Assembly (NCBI RefSeq): GCF_002482385.1
Contig: NZ_DLFW01000041.1
Span: 39,581 to 103,580, forward strand
Direction: 5' to 3'
DNA from: Dysgonomonas sp. UBA7710
GTDB taxonomy: Bacteria; Bacteroidota; Bacteroidia; Bacteroidales; Dysgonomonadaceae
Length of the DNA: 64,000 nucleotides
Part shown: one piece after another, positions 48,501 through 56,929 of the stretch
Position numbering within the stretch: position 1 is the first letter of the stretch
How the letters are laid out: each line of letters begins with the position of its first letter
Position numbers and translations under genes: made by a program
The notes under the pieces: model-generated
Told to the model about the DNA's origin: nothing
Seen by the model: the letters and a program-made list of their open reading frames with translations, nothing else
Databases searched by the model: none

Positions 48501-50327
48501 ATCCTGAGCATACATCAGGCCTTTGTTCGTTGCCGTAATTGTAAATGTAACTTCACTGCCTATGGCCGGAGTGGGATTACTAACTGTTTTGAGAATTTCC
48601 ACATCCGATTTATCCCAGTTAAAAGTGAAGTTCAACTCTAGGGTTTCCATCCATGAACCGGCATAAACATTGAACGTATTATTATTTCCTATGCCGTTAT
48701 CTCCGCTTGCCCACCATATATTGCCGGGGCTGTCCGCTCCCGTAGTGTTGATAGCAGGTGATTGTACGTTATAATCAGCATAAGTTGTTGAATTGTCATT
48801 TCTTGGTACCGTACCCCATTGATTAGCTCCCAGAGGGTTATTATTGGTAACCCTCGTACCCGGTACTCCGGTATAAATTTTGCTGTGGTCCCAGAATAAT
48901 TTCACCGTTGCACTCTCCATATCTACCGGCCTTATATTTTTCATTGTTATTCCAAGGCTTTGTTCCATATCGTAGACAGGAAAATGTACAGGGAAAAAGT
49001 TTGCAGATGTAAGCAATTTTATTTGAGTACCTGCCGGAACAACGTTACCGTTCCCATCTTTACCATCCCAGTATACATCATATGCTCCCGGAACATCAAA
49101 ATACCTGAATATCTGGACATCTCCGGTTGAGTAATCACCGGAATTGTCCAGGTCTACCAGGATATCCAAAGATCCGGGAGTATCCACTTCTACCATGAAA
49201 TACGCTTCTCCGCCGGTAGCATCAGCTTTTCTTCTGAACCTCACGTCTGTACTGGCAATAGGAGCAATTGAAGTCTTCCAGATCGATTCGTCGGGTTCCT
49301 CTACAAATAACGGATACTGATAACGATTGGATGTACCTTTAACAGACTTGCGGTTTTCTTCAATGTCGGGATCCCCATTCGGTAAAAAATTGTTTAACGG
49401 ACCGGAATCGTTCGCAAAAAATACCGCATAGCCTGCGTTAGATCTTCCAAAATTGACATACTTGATATAATAATCATCTGTCTGATCGGTATAAGTATTG
49501 TCTACCGGAACATAGAATCCGAAATTATCGTGGTAAGCTGAAGTATTCGGTTGCCCGTTTGTTCCGGAAGGCAGACCGTTATATATGCTCCAATATTTAC
49601 AATACACCCGGCCCGGGCGCTTAGTAGTACCTGAAGCAACGGTTACATCCCATTCCGATATTTCAAAACCATTATTACCCGGAGAAGCTATTTCGACCCA
49701 AAAAGCCCGGTCTTGACCGGTATTATTCGTAAACTGGCCTCCCGGATTAGAACTGGAACTACTTGCTGTCCCACTGGTAGTATAACCTCCCGATGTTAAA
49801 GCAGACGGTCCGGCAACAGCTTGTGCTTGAATCAAATTTGTATTAATACTTGTCCTGCCCTGTAAGTTACTGTTTGCTGTTGTAACTTCTGTCCTTCCGG
49901 AGCCTGATATCCCCGAAGGAAAAAATGTATTGTATCCGGCTGTTGTATTATCACAATACCAGGTAAGGTTACTGCTGGTACTGCTCCTGAAGCTAAAGTA
50001 AACTGTTTCGCCCGCTTTGACATAGACGTAAAAGCGATGATTAGGATCATAATTGGAAGCGGCACTCGGTCTCATCATGCTCCCACGGGTATTATAACCT
50101 GAATTTCCCGTATTATTCCCCGGAACCCACAATGAACTTTGGCGACCTGTCTGAGTACCTTTCCATTTACCCGAACCTTCAGCCTGGATATTTGCCCATG
50201 GTACTGCAATAAGCAACAGACTCAGAAGTAGCAAATAGAGGCTTGTTTTTTTACGACAAGTGAAAAGGTATTTCTCTGCCTTTAAACCCAGATCCGGGAA
50301 AACCGGAGTATGATATTTTTTCTTCAT
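45552..50327 (-). CDS. Large secreted multi-domain adhesin with T9SS sorting domain, last gene of fimbrial operon 2
   Basis: A 1591-residue exported protein with a long leader and hydrophobic core (YLLLLSLLLIAVPWANIQA, about 31-49). Residues about 50-570 are a repeat-poor beta-rich N-terminal region. A DUF11 domain covers about 573-715 (ILKTVSNPTPAIGSEVTFTI). Three cadherin-like/Big_9 repeats follow at about 724-816, 828-919 and 928-1020, each with SGNVLxNDFDPxGD-type and GTYTYTPxxxFxGTDxFxY motifs. The final ~75 residues are a type IX sorting domain (VYDILGRLLDEKRVI, NKGVYIVKIISDDKS, ERVLLK). It lies last in an Mfa1-like operon, where P. gingivalis has mfa5, a T9SS-dependent tip protein. No von Willebrand A domain is seen. 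It is probably a fimbrial tip or surface adhesin. Confidence 0.82.
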   Translation of the reverse strand: MKKKYHTPVFPDLGLKAEKYLFTCRKKTSLYLLLLSLLLIAVPWANIQAEGSGKWKGTQTGRQSSLWVPGNNTGNSGYNTRGSMMRPSAASNYDPNHRFYVYVKAGETVYFSFRSSTSSNLTWYCDNTTAGYNTFFPSGISGSGRTEVTTANSNLQGRTSINTNLIQAQAVAGPSALTSGGYTTSGTASSSSSNPGGQFTNNTGQDRAFWVEIASPGNNGFEISEWDVTVASGTTKRPGRVYCKYWSIYNGLPSGTNGQPNTSAYHDNFGFYVPVDNTYTDQTDDYYIKYVNFGRSNAGYAVFFANDSGPLNNFLPNGDPDIEENRKSVKGTSNRYQYPLFVEEPDESIWKTSIAPIASTDVRFRRKADATGGEAYFMVEVDTPGSLDILVDLDNSGDYSTGDVQIFRYFDVPGAYDVYWDGKDGNGNVVPAGTQIKLLTSANFFPVHFPVYDMEQSLGITMKNIRPVDMESATVKLFWDHSKIYTGVPGTRVTNNNPLGANQWGTVPRNDNSTTYADYNVQSPAINTTGADSPGNIWWASGDNGIGNNNTFNVYAGSWMETLELNFTFNWDKSDVEILKTVSNPTPAIGSEVTFTITATNKGLMYAQDITVDDLLPSGYEYVSHTAPMGSTVTPAPIGSNDPETWENTQTTYDPLTGIWTVHDVPYDTDDLSKNKRVLTITAKVLKSGIYNNTAEGYPEVRSSDSNHGNNSSTVVVNPTNSTNAVNDINITFENTPVNGNVLTNDYDLEGHIQTVTSAGSITTAEGGNVQINTDGTYVYTPKENFTGTDRFSYTVCDDVPAPLKACATATVTITVVPERNPSVNNNVVANDDTGITEQDKPVSGNILSNDFDPDGDNLILNTTPVTPPSHGSVTILPDGTYTYTPDPGFNGTDTFEYEVCDDGQPVTCDRAIVTITVLPKSNINITYANDDVYYTKENEPVSGNVLDNDFDPEGDEQIVNTVPMRDPVYGSVVLNADGTFTYTPNNGFTGTDSFIYEVCDDGIPESFCDKATVYIIITKSSKNYWHGTIDNDWAKTGNWTADHVPQPGENIEFATNANNNGSPAVRDLYLDTDRVIGDLINNSDVDLLVTTENQLTINGVVRDDNPDKGTIVVKTSTDKPTGTLLFANPDDNRNVNASVEFYNKAYECSTCGFYKKQWQYFGIPVQASDFPYLTPRVETVNQWVETFNGNKWQPAPYAPDTGLKAFKGYEMTNSSNTLPTHIYSFSGTLNVGNAIVPLTRTSNVNYSGMNLVGNSFTAAIPITSAALELGSVELTENTVYLFNTGTRDQWRKMNGGTVNGVAGGQYQAVPFNLAGQAGIPDRILSMHTFMLDVKTPGNITLKYGELIKNELNTSTTNPWKSAYTENSMPQYPYIVMDVISNTSADRVWLFENSGTTAGFDNGWDAYKLQEEGLTQIYVSDNAESKYQIATVPEFTGTTFGVNTVKDENFSIVLSVTSDVETRKLYLYDIYTGRSYPIENNVEYIIQGANNIAKGRFKITESPSPLTGTGQESSLVNIYIRDNRIVVDNQSDSGCVATVYDILGRLLDEKRVIKNSSEYFTGNQLINKGVYIVKIISDDKSISKSERVLLK

Positions 50328-50448
50328 ATATCAAATCATTAAAAGATTTACTGATCCGCCTATCTGAAAATTTCAATTCAGCGATCTATCAATATATCAT
50401 TAATATTTTCTTTCAATTTGGATTGTAGAGTTTAGCCCAACTTTAATA

Positions 50449-51387
50449 TTATATCTCCATATCATATATGTACCAATGATTACGCTCTATCTTAGCCGGC
50501 AATAGCAACTTATAGGTTTCATTACCGAATTCAGGCGGAGGCAATGGTCCTGCTCCCTGATAAGGAATACTTATTTCTATCGCACTTCCGGCATTATCAC
50601 GCTCATTAATATAAGTGCTAACGATCAACTCCGTAACTTTCCCGTTCTCCAGATTATATGCTGATACAGTTCCGCTAGCCTGCCATGCGACCCAATCTGA
50701 AGAACTTGCTAAATTATCGGTTTTGGATATTTGTTTTAACACATATGTATTCTTATCGAAATCAATGAATCGATAGTTATACTGGGCAATACTGTTCACC
50801 ACGGGAGTACTCTGATGTTCTGCCGAGAGTTTTACATTAAGCTGTACTTTTGCAACAGTACGTGTTAACGGGACATTATTCAGTTGAAAATTAGAATTAA
50901 AATCATGGGTTTTATTACCCGACATTAATACAGGTGTAGTTATATTATCCGACCAGGGTTGGGACGTTTCCTTTAGTACCGATTGTAGCCCTGTTAATGA
51001 GGCCACAGCATCAAGATCTGATTTGATAGAAGAACAGTTGGCTATGATATAAACCTGTCTGTTACCGGCTTCTGCCTGAGTCAGGTTTAACGATATCTTG
51101 CCATTGCTACTGTTCCATGAGCCTCCTGTAAAAGTTGAAGTATTGACATAATACTTTTTCAAGGTTTGTGAACCTGTCGTAGGAAACAGGAACAAGTATA
51201 AATCGTCTATACGTTGTTCTTCCACTGTTCCGGCATCAACTGCCTTAGTCTGTTTTGTGACGTAATTATCTATGCTGAAGAATAACTCAATCCTGTTATT
51301 CTCCAAGAGAGCATCTGTTGTTTCCCCATTCGAGCAGGCCACAAAGAACAAGCTTAAAAACAATGATATATATACTATTCTTTTCAT
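50449..51387 (-). CDS. Accessory fimbrillin lipoprotein (Mfa4-position)
   Basis: A 312-residue lipoprotein with lipobox LFFVAC (C18). Fimbrillin-like pattern: RIELFFSIDNYVTKQTKAVD, DLYLFLFPTTGSQTLKKYYV, NRQVYIIANCSSIKSDLDAV and LTRTVAKVQLNVKLSAEH, ending with LPAKIERNHWYIYDMEI. The last segment contains the HWYIYDMEI strand typical of Mfa-like family C-termini. It is the fourth fimbrillin-type gene of the minus-strand operon and sits 12 bases after the preceding one. It probably forms part of the tip complex. Similarity to Mfa4 is by position and length, not by confirmed homology. Confidence 0.73.
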   Translation of the reverse strand: MKRIVYISLFLSLFFVACSNGETTDALLENNRIELFFSIDNYVTKQTKAVDAGTVEEQRIDDLYLFLFPTTGSQTLKKYYVNTSTFTGGSWNSSNGKISLNLTQAEAGNRQVYIIANCSSIKSDLDAVASLTGLQSVLKETSQPWSDNITTPVLMSGNKTHDFNSNFQLNNVPLTRTVAKVQLNVKLSAEHQSTPVVNSIAQYNYRFIDFDKNTYVLKQISKTDNLASSSDWVAWQASGTVSAYNLENGKVTELIVSTYINERDNAGSAIEISIPYQGAGPLPPPEFGNETYKLLLPAKIERNHWYIYDMEI

Positions 51388-51399
51388 ACTTCTTTTCTC

Positions 51400-52707
51400 T
51401 TATTTCATAAAGGTTTTAACAAGGTTATCATTGTACCATACCTCGAGGTATGATTGGCCTGCGGTAGGCACAGTCCCCAACTGATAGTCTTGTGACGCTA
51501 CAGTGTCCAAACTATCAAAGTCCTTTTCATCCGTACCGTCAGAAAACTTAAAAGGAGTTATGGTTTTTAATTTGACAGCATGAGGCGTACATGCTTCTAC
51601 CGTATTACTGATGGTAACCTTCCCATTCTCGTCCACAGTAACATTATATCCGTATCCCATATAGGCAGAACTTTGCTTAACCTGCCACGGATCGAGGCTA
51701 TAGATAATTTCTATGGCACGCAGTTTGTTTATAATATAGGAATAATGGCGGTTACGATAAATATTATAATCCGGCTTATCTGCCTGCTGGCCTGTGGCAA
51801 AAGATAAATAATCAGTATCGGTTATAGTACGGTTATCCGTTATGATTGGTATTTCATAGAAAGTACCATCGAGAGTTTCAATCAGAAAGTAATTAATCGG
51901 TTTGTGATCTGCCAAAACCGACCAATCGGGAGCCGTCATCAAAGCTTCAGGCATATAATAGATATATGTATTTCCTACTTTTTTCAAAAGTTTATCTTCA
52001 TAATAAACCGGAGTAACAGGAGTAGCCGGTGATATAAGGCTAAATTTCCTGTTTGCATTTTTGTAATATATATTTTTCACGCCGGAACCGATTTCAGAGC
52101 CTTCGATCTGTACTTCCAGCTTTGCAACTACACGAATAAGTTTTACCCTTTCTTCCCCATCCGGATAAAAAGGTTTCGGGGAATAAATATTGCCTCCCTC
52201 AGTAATAGCCTGATTCATATACACCCTCGACATAGGAAACCCTTTCGACTCTTCCGCGTTCAGGTATAAACCGGCATCAAGGTCGCTAAATGTATTCATA
52301 TAAGCGTCCATTGCTGATTTTGTAGTAATACTTTTCAGGTCATCCATTGGCATATTGGCAACAAAGTAAAAATCACGCTGCCCCGTTGTCATCTGAACCG
52401 TGAAAGTTTTTTCTTTATCAGCAAACGGTATCCCTTCATCAAAGAATTCACAGACTTTTACGCCGGTTGATGAGTCGAAAACCAACATGGCCAGATCATG
52501 TACCCGGTCCTCATAGTCCACATCATCGGCATTAAATGATTCTACCCCTGCTGCCTGCGCTTTGGTTATCGACAGGTAAACCTGAGGTTCTTTATCTGTT
52601 CCATCATCTATACCCTGATGATTATCGTAGATCTGTGATTCGCAAGCTGAAAAAGAAACCAGCATACCAATAAGTGCTACATATAATAAATTCAATCTCA
52701 TAATCAT
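51400..52707 (-). CDS. Accessory fimbrillin lipoprotein (Mfa3-position)
   Basis: A 435-residue lipoprotein with lipobox MLVSFSAC (C22, with the alternative start M3). The family pattern is RVHDLAMLVFDSSTGVKVCE, TVQMTTGQRDFYFVANMPMD, VKLIRVVAKLEVQIEGSEIG and a C-terminal RNRHYSYIINKLRAIEIIYS, the segment shared by Mfa-like minor subunits. The longer size and position after the Mfa2-like gene match the place of mfa3 in P. gingivalis, whose product links the tip proteins to the shaft. That role is carried over by synteny only. Confidence 0.73.
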   Translation of the reverse strand: MIMRLNLLYVALIGMLVSFSACESQIYDNHQGIDDGTDKEPQVYLSITKAQAAGVESFNADDVDYEDRVHDLAMLVFDSSTGVKVCEFFDEGIPFADKEKTFTVQMTTGQRDFYFVANMPMDDLKSITTKSAMDAYMNTFSDLDAGLYLNAEESKGFPMSRVYMNQAITEGGNIYSPKPFYPDGEERVKLIRVVAKLEVQIEGSEIGSGVKNIYYKNANRKFSLISPATPVTPVYYEDKLLKKVGNTYIYYMPEALMTAPDWSVLADHKPINYFLIETLDGTFYEIPIITDNRTITDTDYLSFATGQQADKPDYNIYRNRHYSYIINKLRAIEIIYSLDPWQVKQSSAYMGYGYNVTVDENGKVTISNTVEACTPHAVKLKTITPFKFSDGTDEKDFDSLDTVASQDYQLGTVPTAGQSYLEVWYNDNLVKTFMK

Positions 52708-52736
52708 ATTGATTATTTAAGCCCGACAGCTTAGAT

Positions 52737-53717
52737 TTACAATTCTGTACTATAGCTGTGTACAAGCCAGTTATTTACATAAATAGCACAGCTAAAATGT
52801 GTCCAGCATTCTGAACAATAGTCCTTTATCACGAATTTGACATTAAAATCGTTTTCACAGTTTAAGTTGATTCCACCCTCTACAGTTCTCAACAAAATAC
52901 TGGCAATCAGGTCTCCGTCAAAAACAAGTTCTTCTTTATCGTTACCTGTATAAGTTATCTTTAGTTTATTATTGTATCCGGTTACAAGATCAAGCATCGA
53001 ATAATTCCATGTACCTGAGTTTCCGACAAATTTAGTTTCCAGTGCCGGATATGTTAATGCCTCTGTATTAAGTGGCATGGTACCATCTACACGTACTGTT
53101 CCATTAGCAGAAGAAACAGCTACCTGTAGCTTTTGCGGATCGTAACCCTTCATTGTAGCCTCATCGAACTCCACAACAATATTTACCCTGTTGGTCAGCT
53201 CACGCAGATTAATAGCAGTGTGCTTATATAATGAACCATATTCTTCGGGCTCAGGAAGAAAAACAATTGGGCTTTCCCCGTGCCAGATACGTTCGGTGAC
53301 AGCTAAACGGGTTGCTATACTATTTGTGGAATTGATAGCTAACATCACATCCTTCTTGGTTGTTACATTTGGAGTGAAGGTGCCCCTTCTGAATTTTTCA
53401 TTGACACCGGCCCATGCTATAAATGAATAGTTACCATTGGAAACCGGCATAAGAACTTCAAAATCACGGTTGAGTTTGACATTTTGCTGACTCACCGAAG
53501 TTACCAGTTTTCCTTCTTCATCGAATGCAAACACTGTAAGCGATGACACATCACCAATGAAAGCAGAGTCTGTCGCACATGGAGTCATGGAATAGAATTT
53601 TACATAAACACCCTGGGGACAATCCGCCAGATCATTGTAGATAAGGGAATCGCAACTCCACAAAACTGTTCCCAGCGTGAACAATGTCATCATAATCCTG
53701 ATTCGCAAATTCTTCAT
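52737..53717 (-). CDS. Mfa2/FimB-type anchor lipoprotein of fimbrial operon 2
   Basis: Start placed at 53717 (MKNLRIRIMMTLFTLGTVLWSC), which puts the lipobox cysteine about 22 residues in. The longer frame from 53774 begins inside a hairpin, so it is not preferred; 53726 is also possible. The family pattern is strong: DCPQGVYVKFYSMTPCATDS, SLTVFAFDEEGKLVTSVSQQ, VLMPVSNGNYSFIAWAGVNE and NRVNIVVEFDEATMKGYDP, with a C-terminal cysteine pair (YCSECW). Mfa2/FimB proteins anchor the fimbria in the outer membrane. It follows the Mfa1-like gene, the standard order. Confidence 0.85.
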   Translation of the reverse strand: MKNLRIRIMMTLFTLGTVLWSCDSLIYNDLADCPQGVYVKFYSMTPCATDSAFIGDVSSLTVFAFDEEGKLVTSVSQQNVKLNRDFEVLMPVSNGNYSFIAWAGVNEKFRRGTFTPNVTTKKDVMLAINSTNSIATRLAVTERIWHGESPIVFLPEPEEYGSLYKHTAINLRELTNRVNIVVEFDEATMKGYDPQKLQVAVSSANGTVRVDGTMPLNTEALTYPALETKFVGNSGTWNYSMLDLVTGYNNKLKITYTGNDKEELVFDGDLIASILLRTVEGGINLNCENDFNVKFVIKDYCSECWTHFSCAIYVNNWLVHSYSTEL

Positions 53718-53760
53718 CCGTTGCATTTTTAAATAATTGAAATTGATGTTTGTTTTAATA

Positions 53761-53787
53761 ACCGGAGGAAGCATAACTACCTCCCCC
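53761..53787 (-). promoter_or_regulatory. Stem-loop between Mfa1-like and Mfa2-like genes
   Basis: On the minus strand, ACCGGGGGAGG pairs with CCTCCGGT (8 bp with a 3-base bulge) across a 9-10-base loop. It sits between the fimbrillin stop at 53821 and the anchor gene, the same place as the stem-loop at 34388-34420 in operon 1. It may set the ratio of major to minor subunits. Confidence 0.45.
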
Positions 53788-53820
53788 GGTAGTATTTTAC
53801 ATATCTGAAAACTCTATTTC

Positions 53821-55404
53821 TTAAATTCCCAGATCTACTTTATAAGAATGTAGTTTCCAAGGAAGAACAGTAACATCTACGCTCATCCATGTTTCAGGAG
53901 AAGTCAGCGGATCAGTCGGATCAATCGGATTTTCCGGTTCGGTTACGCCTGGTACATTTGGTTTTGGATCAGGATTTGTAGGAGTAGGACTGTTAGGATC
54001 TTCCGGATAAAGTGGGTTCCAGTTCGTTCCTAAATTTTTAAAGCCTGTAATATGAACATGATAAACATTGTTTCTTACAACCGGTGAATTATACCAATTT
54101 GGTATATTATCCGGATTCACCCATGCATAGTATAGTATTTTACCACCAACATATTTAGCTACTGTTTGTCCGACAACCCCGCCTTTAGCCGGATCTACAG
54201 CATTATCCGAAGATATGTAGAATCTTCCGTTTGCACCTACATAGAAGTCGTCTCCAGCAGTATAAGAACCGCCATCAATAAACACACTAGGTGTAAATTT
54301 AGCTCTTACAAGGACATAAGCTGTATTTCCTTTCTTGTATTTTGATTCGTCTGCACCACCAATCGTATGTGTATTCGGTAATATGAACTTACCTGAAAGC
54401 TGAGCATCCAGATCAGCAGTTACAGCACCTTTAGGATCGGTATTATAATCAGCCATTGTCGGTACTGCCGTTCCTCCAAACTGGGTTGCCGGATCGTATG
54501 CTTCGAACAAGCCTGAGTAATCATATTTACTACCTGCATCACTTATATATGCCGCATCTGTAGCAGGCGACCATCCGAAATTAGGTGTAGCAAAATCTGC
54601 TTTGCGCTGAACGAACAAAGAGTTCTCTCCCTGAGCCAGTACCCATGTTATATCAGAAACTGTACCCAAAGTAGTTGCTCCCGATTTTATATCATAAGTG
54701 TTATTTTCAGTAGTTACCATTACACGGGCAACAGCTCTTTCCACATTCACACTCGCACGGTTCTGGCCTCCTGAAATTGTCTGAACTTCAGTTATATTAG
54801 GCGCAACATTGATTGTAATTTCGGCAGTATTAGTCATAACAATCGTTTCATCAACAATACCGTTTTTCTTAGCCAGTTTTTCAGCTGATGTACTTACTGC
54901 AAGGTCTGTACCTGAATTGGCAAGACTTAAAGCCAGTGTTTTATAGGCATTTTCGAATACATCGGCAGGAGTCGCAGCCAAAGCTGTCTCAACATCCGAT
55001 GTTCCGTTTACCAGTACATAAACTTTTTTAATACCTGCGGATGTTTTAATAGCAGCAGATGTCTGTGGTGTTAAAATAACCTGATTTCCACTCTTGGTCA
55101 ATAAATAATCAGTACCTACAGTGAAAGGCTTCATAGTCACCGTAGTTCCATCTACAAGATAAATTGCTATTTTCTCAATTTTATCTTTTCCTGCCCATTC
55201 ATCAAGATAGTTATAATCCTCCGGTAAACCAGCCGCCTTTGTTGAATTTTGATTTCCGTTCACAGACATACTCAATGCAACACTCACGTTTGTGTTCGCT
55301 TCCTTTTCCCCGGTCGATGATGTAAGGTCATCGTCACCGCTACATGCTGTAAATCCTAGAGCCAAGGCTACAGCACCAATCATAAATAATTTACTAATCG
55401 TCAT
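53821..55404 (-). CDS. Major fimbrillin, Mfa1-type lipoprotein, of fimbrial operon 2
   Basis: A 527-residue lipoprotein with lipobox LALGFTAC (C21). N-terminal domain: VSVALSMSVNGNQNSTKAAG, KIEKIAIYLVDGTTVTMKPF, KKVYVLVNGTSDVETALAA. Then INVAPNITEVQTISGGQNRA and ASVNVERAVARVMVTTENN, the fimbrillin strand pattern. A proline-rich linker (NPDPKPNVPGVTEPENPIDP) precedes the final strand WMSVDVTVLPWKLHSYKV. Size and domains agree with Mfa1. It is the third gene of the operon, after the DUF3575 and DUF3868 genes and before the Mfa2-like gene. It is larger than the major fimbrillin of operon 1 (372 residues). Confidence 0.86.
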   Translation of the reverse strand: MTISKLFMIGAVALALGFTACSGDDDLTSSTGEKEANTNVSVALSMSVNGNQNSTKAAGLPEDYNYLDEWAGKDKIEKIAIYLVDGTTVTMKPFTVGTDYLLTKSGNQVILTPQTSAAIKTSAGIKKVYVLVNGTSDVETALAATPADVFENAYKTLALSLANSGTDLAVSTSAEKLAKKNGIVDETIVMTNTAEITINVAPNITEVQTISGGQNRASVNVERAVARVMVTTENNTYDIKSGATTLGTVSDITWVLAQGENSLFVQRKADFATPNFGWSPATDAAYISDAGSKYDYSGLFEAYDPATQFGGTAVPTMADYNTDPKGAVTADLDAQLSGKFILPNTHTIGGADESKYKKGNTAYVLVRAKFTPSVFIDGGSYTAGDDFYVGANGRFYISSDNAVDPAKGGVVGQTVAKYVGGKILYYAWVNPDNIPNWYNSPVVRNNVYHVHITGFKNLGTNWNPLYPEDPNSPTPTNPDPKPNVPGVTEPENPIDPTDPLTSPETWMSVDVTVLPWKLHSYKVDLGI

Positions 55405-55453
55405 TTTTTATTCATTTTAAAGAATTATTTTCGTAAGGTTTATTATGCACTTT

Positions 55454-56923
55454 TTATTTTGTGTCAATTGATTTCTCTATTATCTCCAAATTTGCTTTTC
55501 CATTCGGGTCTTTATGGTCTGCTGATTTTCTAAAATAATCCATAGCTTTCTCCGTGTCACCTTTGAGAATATATGCAACTCCAAGATTATTCCACGATTG
55601 TGGTTTATCTTCTATTTTTTTCAGTCGTTCGATAGCTGCATCCAGATTTTTACTTTCAATGTCCGCTGCAGCCGAATTCATAATGGCTATTTCACTTTCC
55701 GGGTACAGTCTGACAGCTATATCGAATACTTCCCTGAACTCTTTGCTATTAGATGAATAACTCTCCGCCACAAGATACATTTCATTCAGACTAAGCAGCT
55801 TAGGATTCTTTTTGATTATCTGCCTGGCTTCCTCCACATTAAATGCACGTACTATATATGCAATAGAATATTCGGTCCGGCGCAATGCAGGATAATAATT
55901 ATTGAGCAATGTACGGTAGGTATCACCTCCCGAAAGGGTTAAAAGTTCCTTGTCGCGTGCATCCGGATTTGAAACTTTGTCAATAATATCCAGTACAGCT
56001 TGCTTATCTGCCAAAGAGGATGCAACTACAGCTTTCCGCAATCCGGACCAGTCCTCTCCCATCCCATCAACGGTAAACTTATTACGCGATATACCAAACT
56101 TAGTAACTAAATAGTCTGCAAATGAGTTAGCCCTGTTTTCCGCCAGTTTTCGGTTATGCTCAAATCCTCCTTCCGGTGAAGCATATCCGGCTATGCTAAA
56201 CTCTGTAATTTCCAAGTCTTTGTTATCTCTTATTTCGCCGATCACACTATCTACCTGAGCAAATTCCCGCGAGTTATTCTTGTAGTCGCGTAACAGCTCA
56301 TAGCGGTCAACGATATAATTAAAAGTGGCTGTATGGCGATCACTGCGAGCTTTAACAGGCTCTACCTCAGGCACGATAAATGTAAGTTTATACAACTCCG
56401 GATCTTTCTTCGGCAATATATTCTGTACAATCAGTTGGTTGTCTGTGGGTTCGGAACAGTTTGCACACCCCGACACATTCGTTTCAATGGCAAGTGATGC
56501 GTCATCCATCCAGGATTTATAAGGAACGCTTACACCATAATTAATTGATTGTTCGGTTTTATTTTTTCTCTTAAGGATTGTTTCCGGTTGCGTATCAAAA
56601 GGCAAATCTCCTCCAAGTTTATTCTTGCGGTTTATAATCTTATTCCGTAAACCTCCTGTTATAGCTACAGGTGGAAGATTTAGATAATCCATATTATTTT
56701 CATTGGATTTCAGAACAGGTGTAAGGATAACCATGTCATTCCTTTTAACATCCATTTCGTCAGGTATAACTATATCCATAGAGACCAAAACCTGATTTCC
56801 CTGCCTGACGAAACGTTCTGCCGACGCTTGTATTTTCCCTGTCCGGGTCTGCGAAAAAGCAGGTATAAAGAATATTGTTAATAATATGCACAGGGATGAC
56901 TTTAATATAATTTTCTTCTTCAT
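55454..56923 (-). CDS. DUF3868 / OmpA-like / TPR protein of fimbrial operon 2
   Basis: A 489-residue exported protein with a signal peptide ending near PAFSQ. DUF3868 domain about 25-195 (VLVSMDIVIPDEMDVKRND), OmpA-like domain about 205-360 with EFSIAGYASPEGGFEHNRKL, ENRANSFADYLVTKFG and FTVDGMGEDWSGLR, and TPR-like helices about 400-480 (NNLGVAYILKGDTEKAMDYF). It matches the protein at 31741-33168 in order and length. It includes the cysteine pair GCANC near residue 155. It starts six bases after the DUF3575 stop. It probably anchors assembly at the wall and outer membrane. Confidence 0.83.
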   Translation of the reverse strand: MKKKIILKSSLCILLTIFFIPAFSQTRTGKIQASAERFVRQGNQVLVSMDIVIPDEMDVKRNDMVILTPVLKSNENNMDYLNLPPVAITGGLRNKIINRKNKLGGDLPFDTQPETILKRKNKTEQSINYGVSVPYKSWMDDASLAIETNVSGCANCSEPTDNQLIVQNILPKKDPELYKLTFIVPEVEPVKARSDRHTATFNYIVDRYELLRDYKNNSREFAQVDSVIGEIRDNKDLEITEFSIAGYASPEGGFEHNRKLAENRANSFADYLVTKFGISRNKFTVDGMGEDWSGLRKAVVASSLADKQAVLDIIDKVSNPDARDKELLTLSGGDTYRTLLNNYYPALRRTEYSIAYIVRAFNVEEARQIIKKNPKLLSLNEMYLVAESYSSNSKEFREVFDIAVRLYPESEIAIMNSAAADIESKNLDAAIERLKKIEDKPQSWNNLGVAYILKGDTEKAMDYFRKSADHKDPNGKANLEIIEKSIDTK

Positions 56924-56929
56924 TGCTTC

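Noticed and set aside
53718..53774. Longer start for the Mfa2-like gene of operon 2
   Set aside because: The ATG lies inside a stem-loop and would put the lipobox cysteine more than 40 residues in; the starts at 53726 or 53717 fit a lipoprotein.
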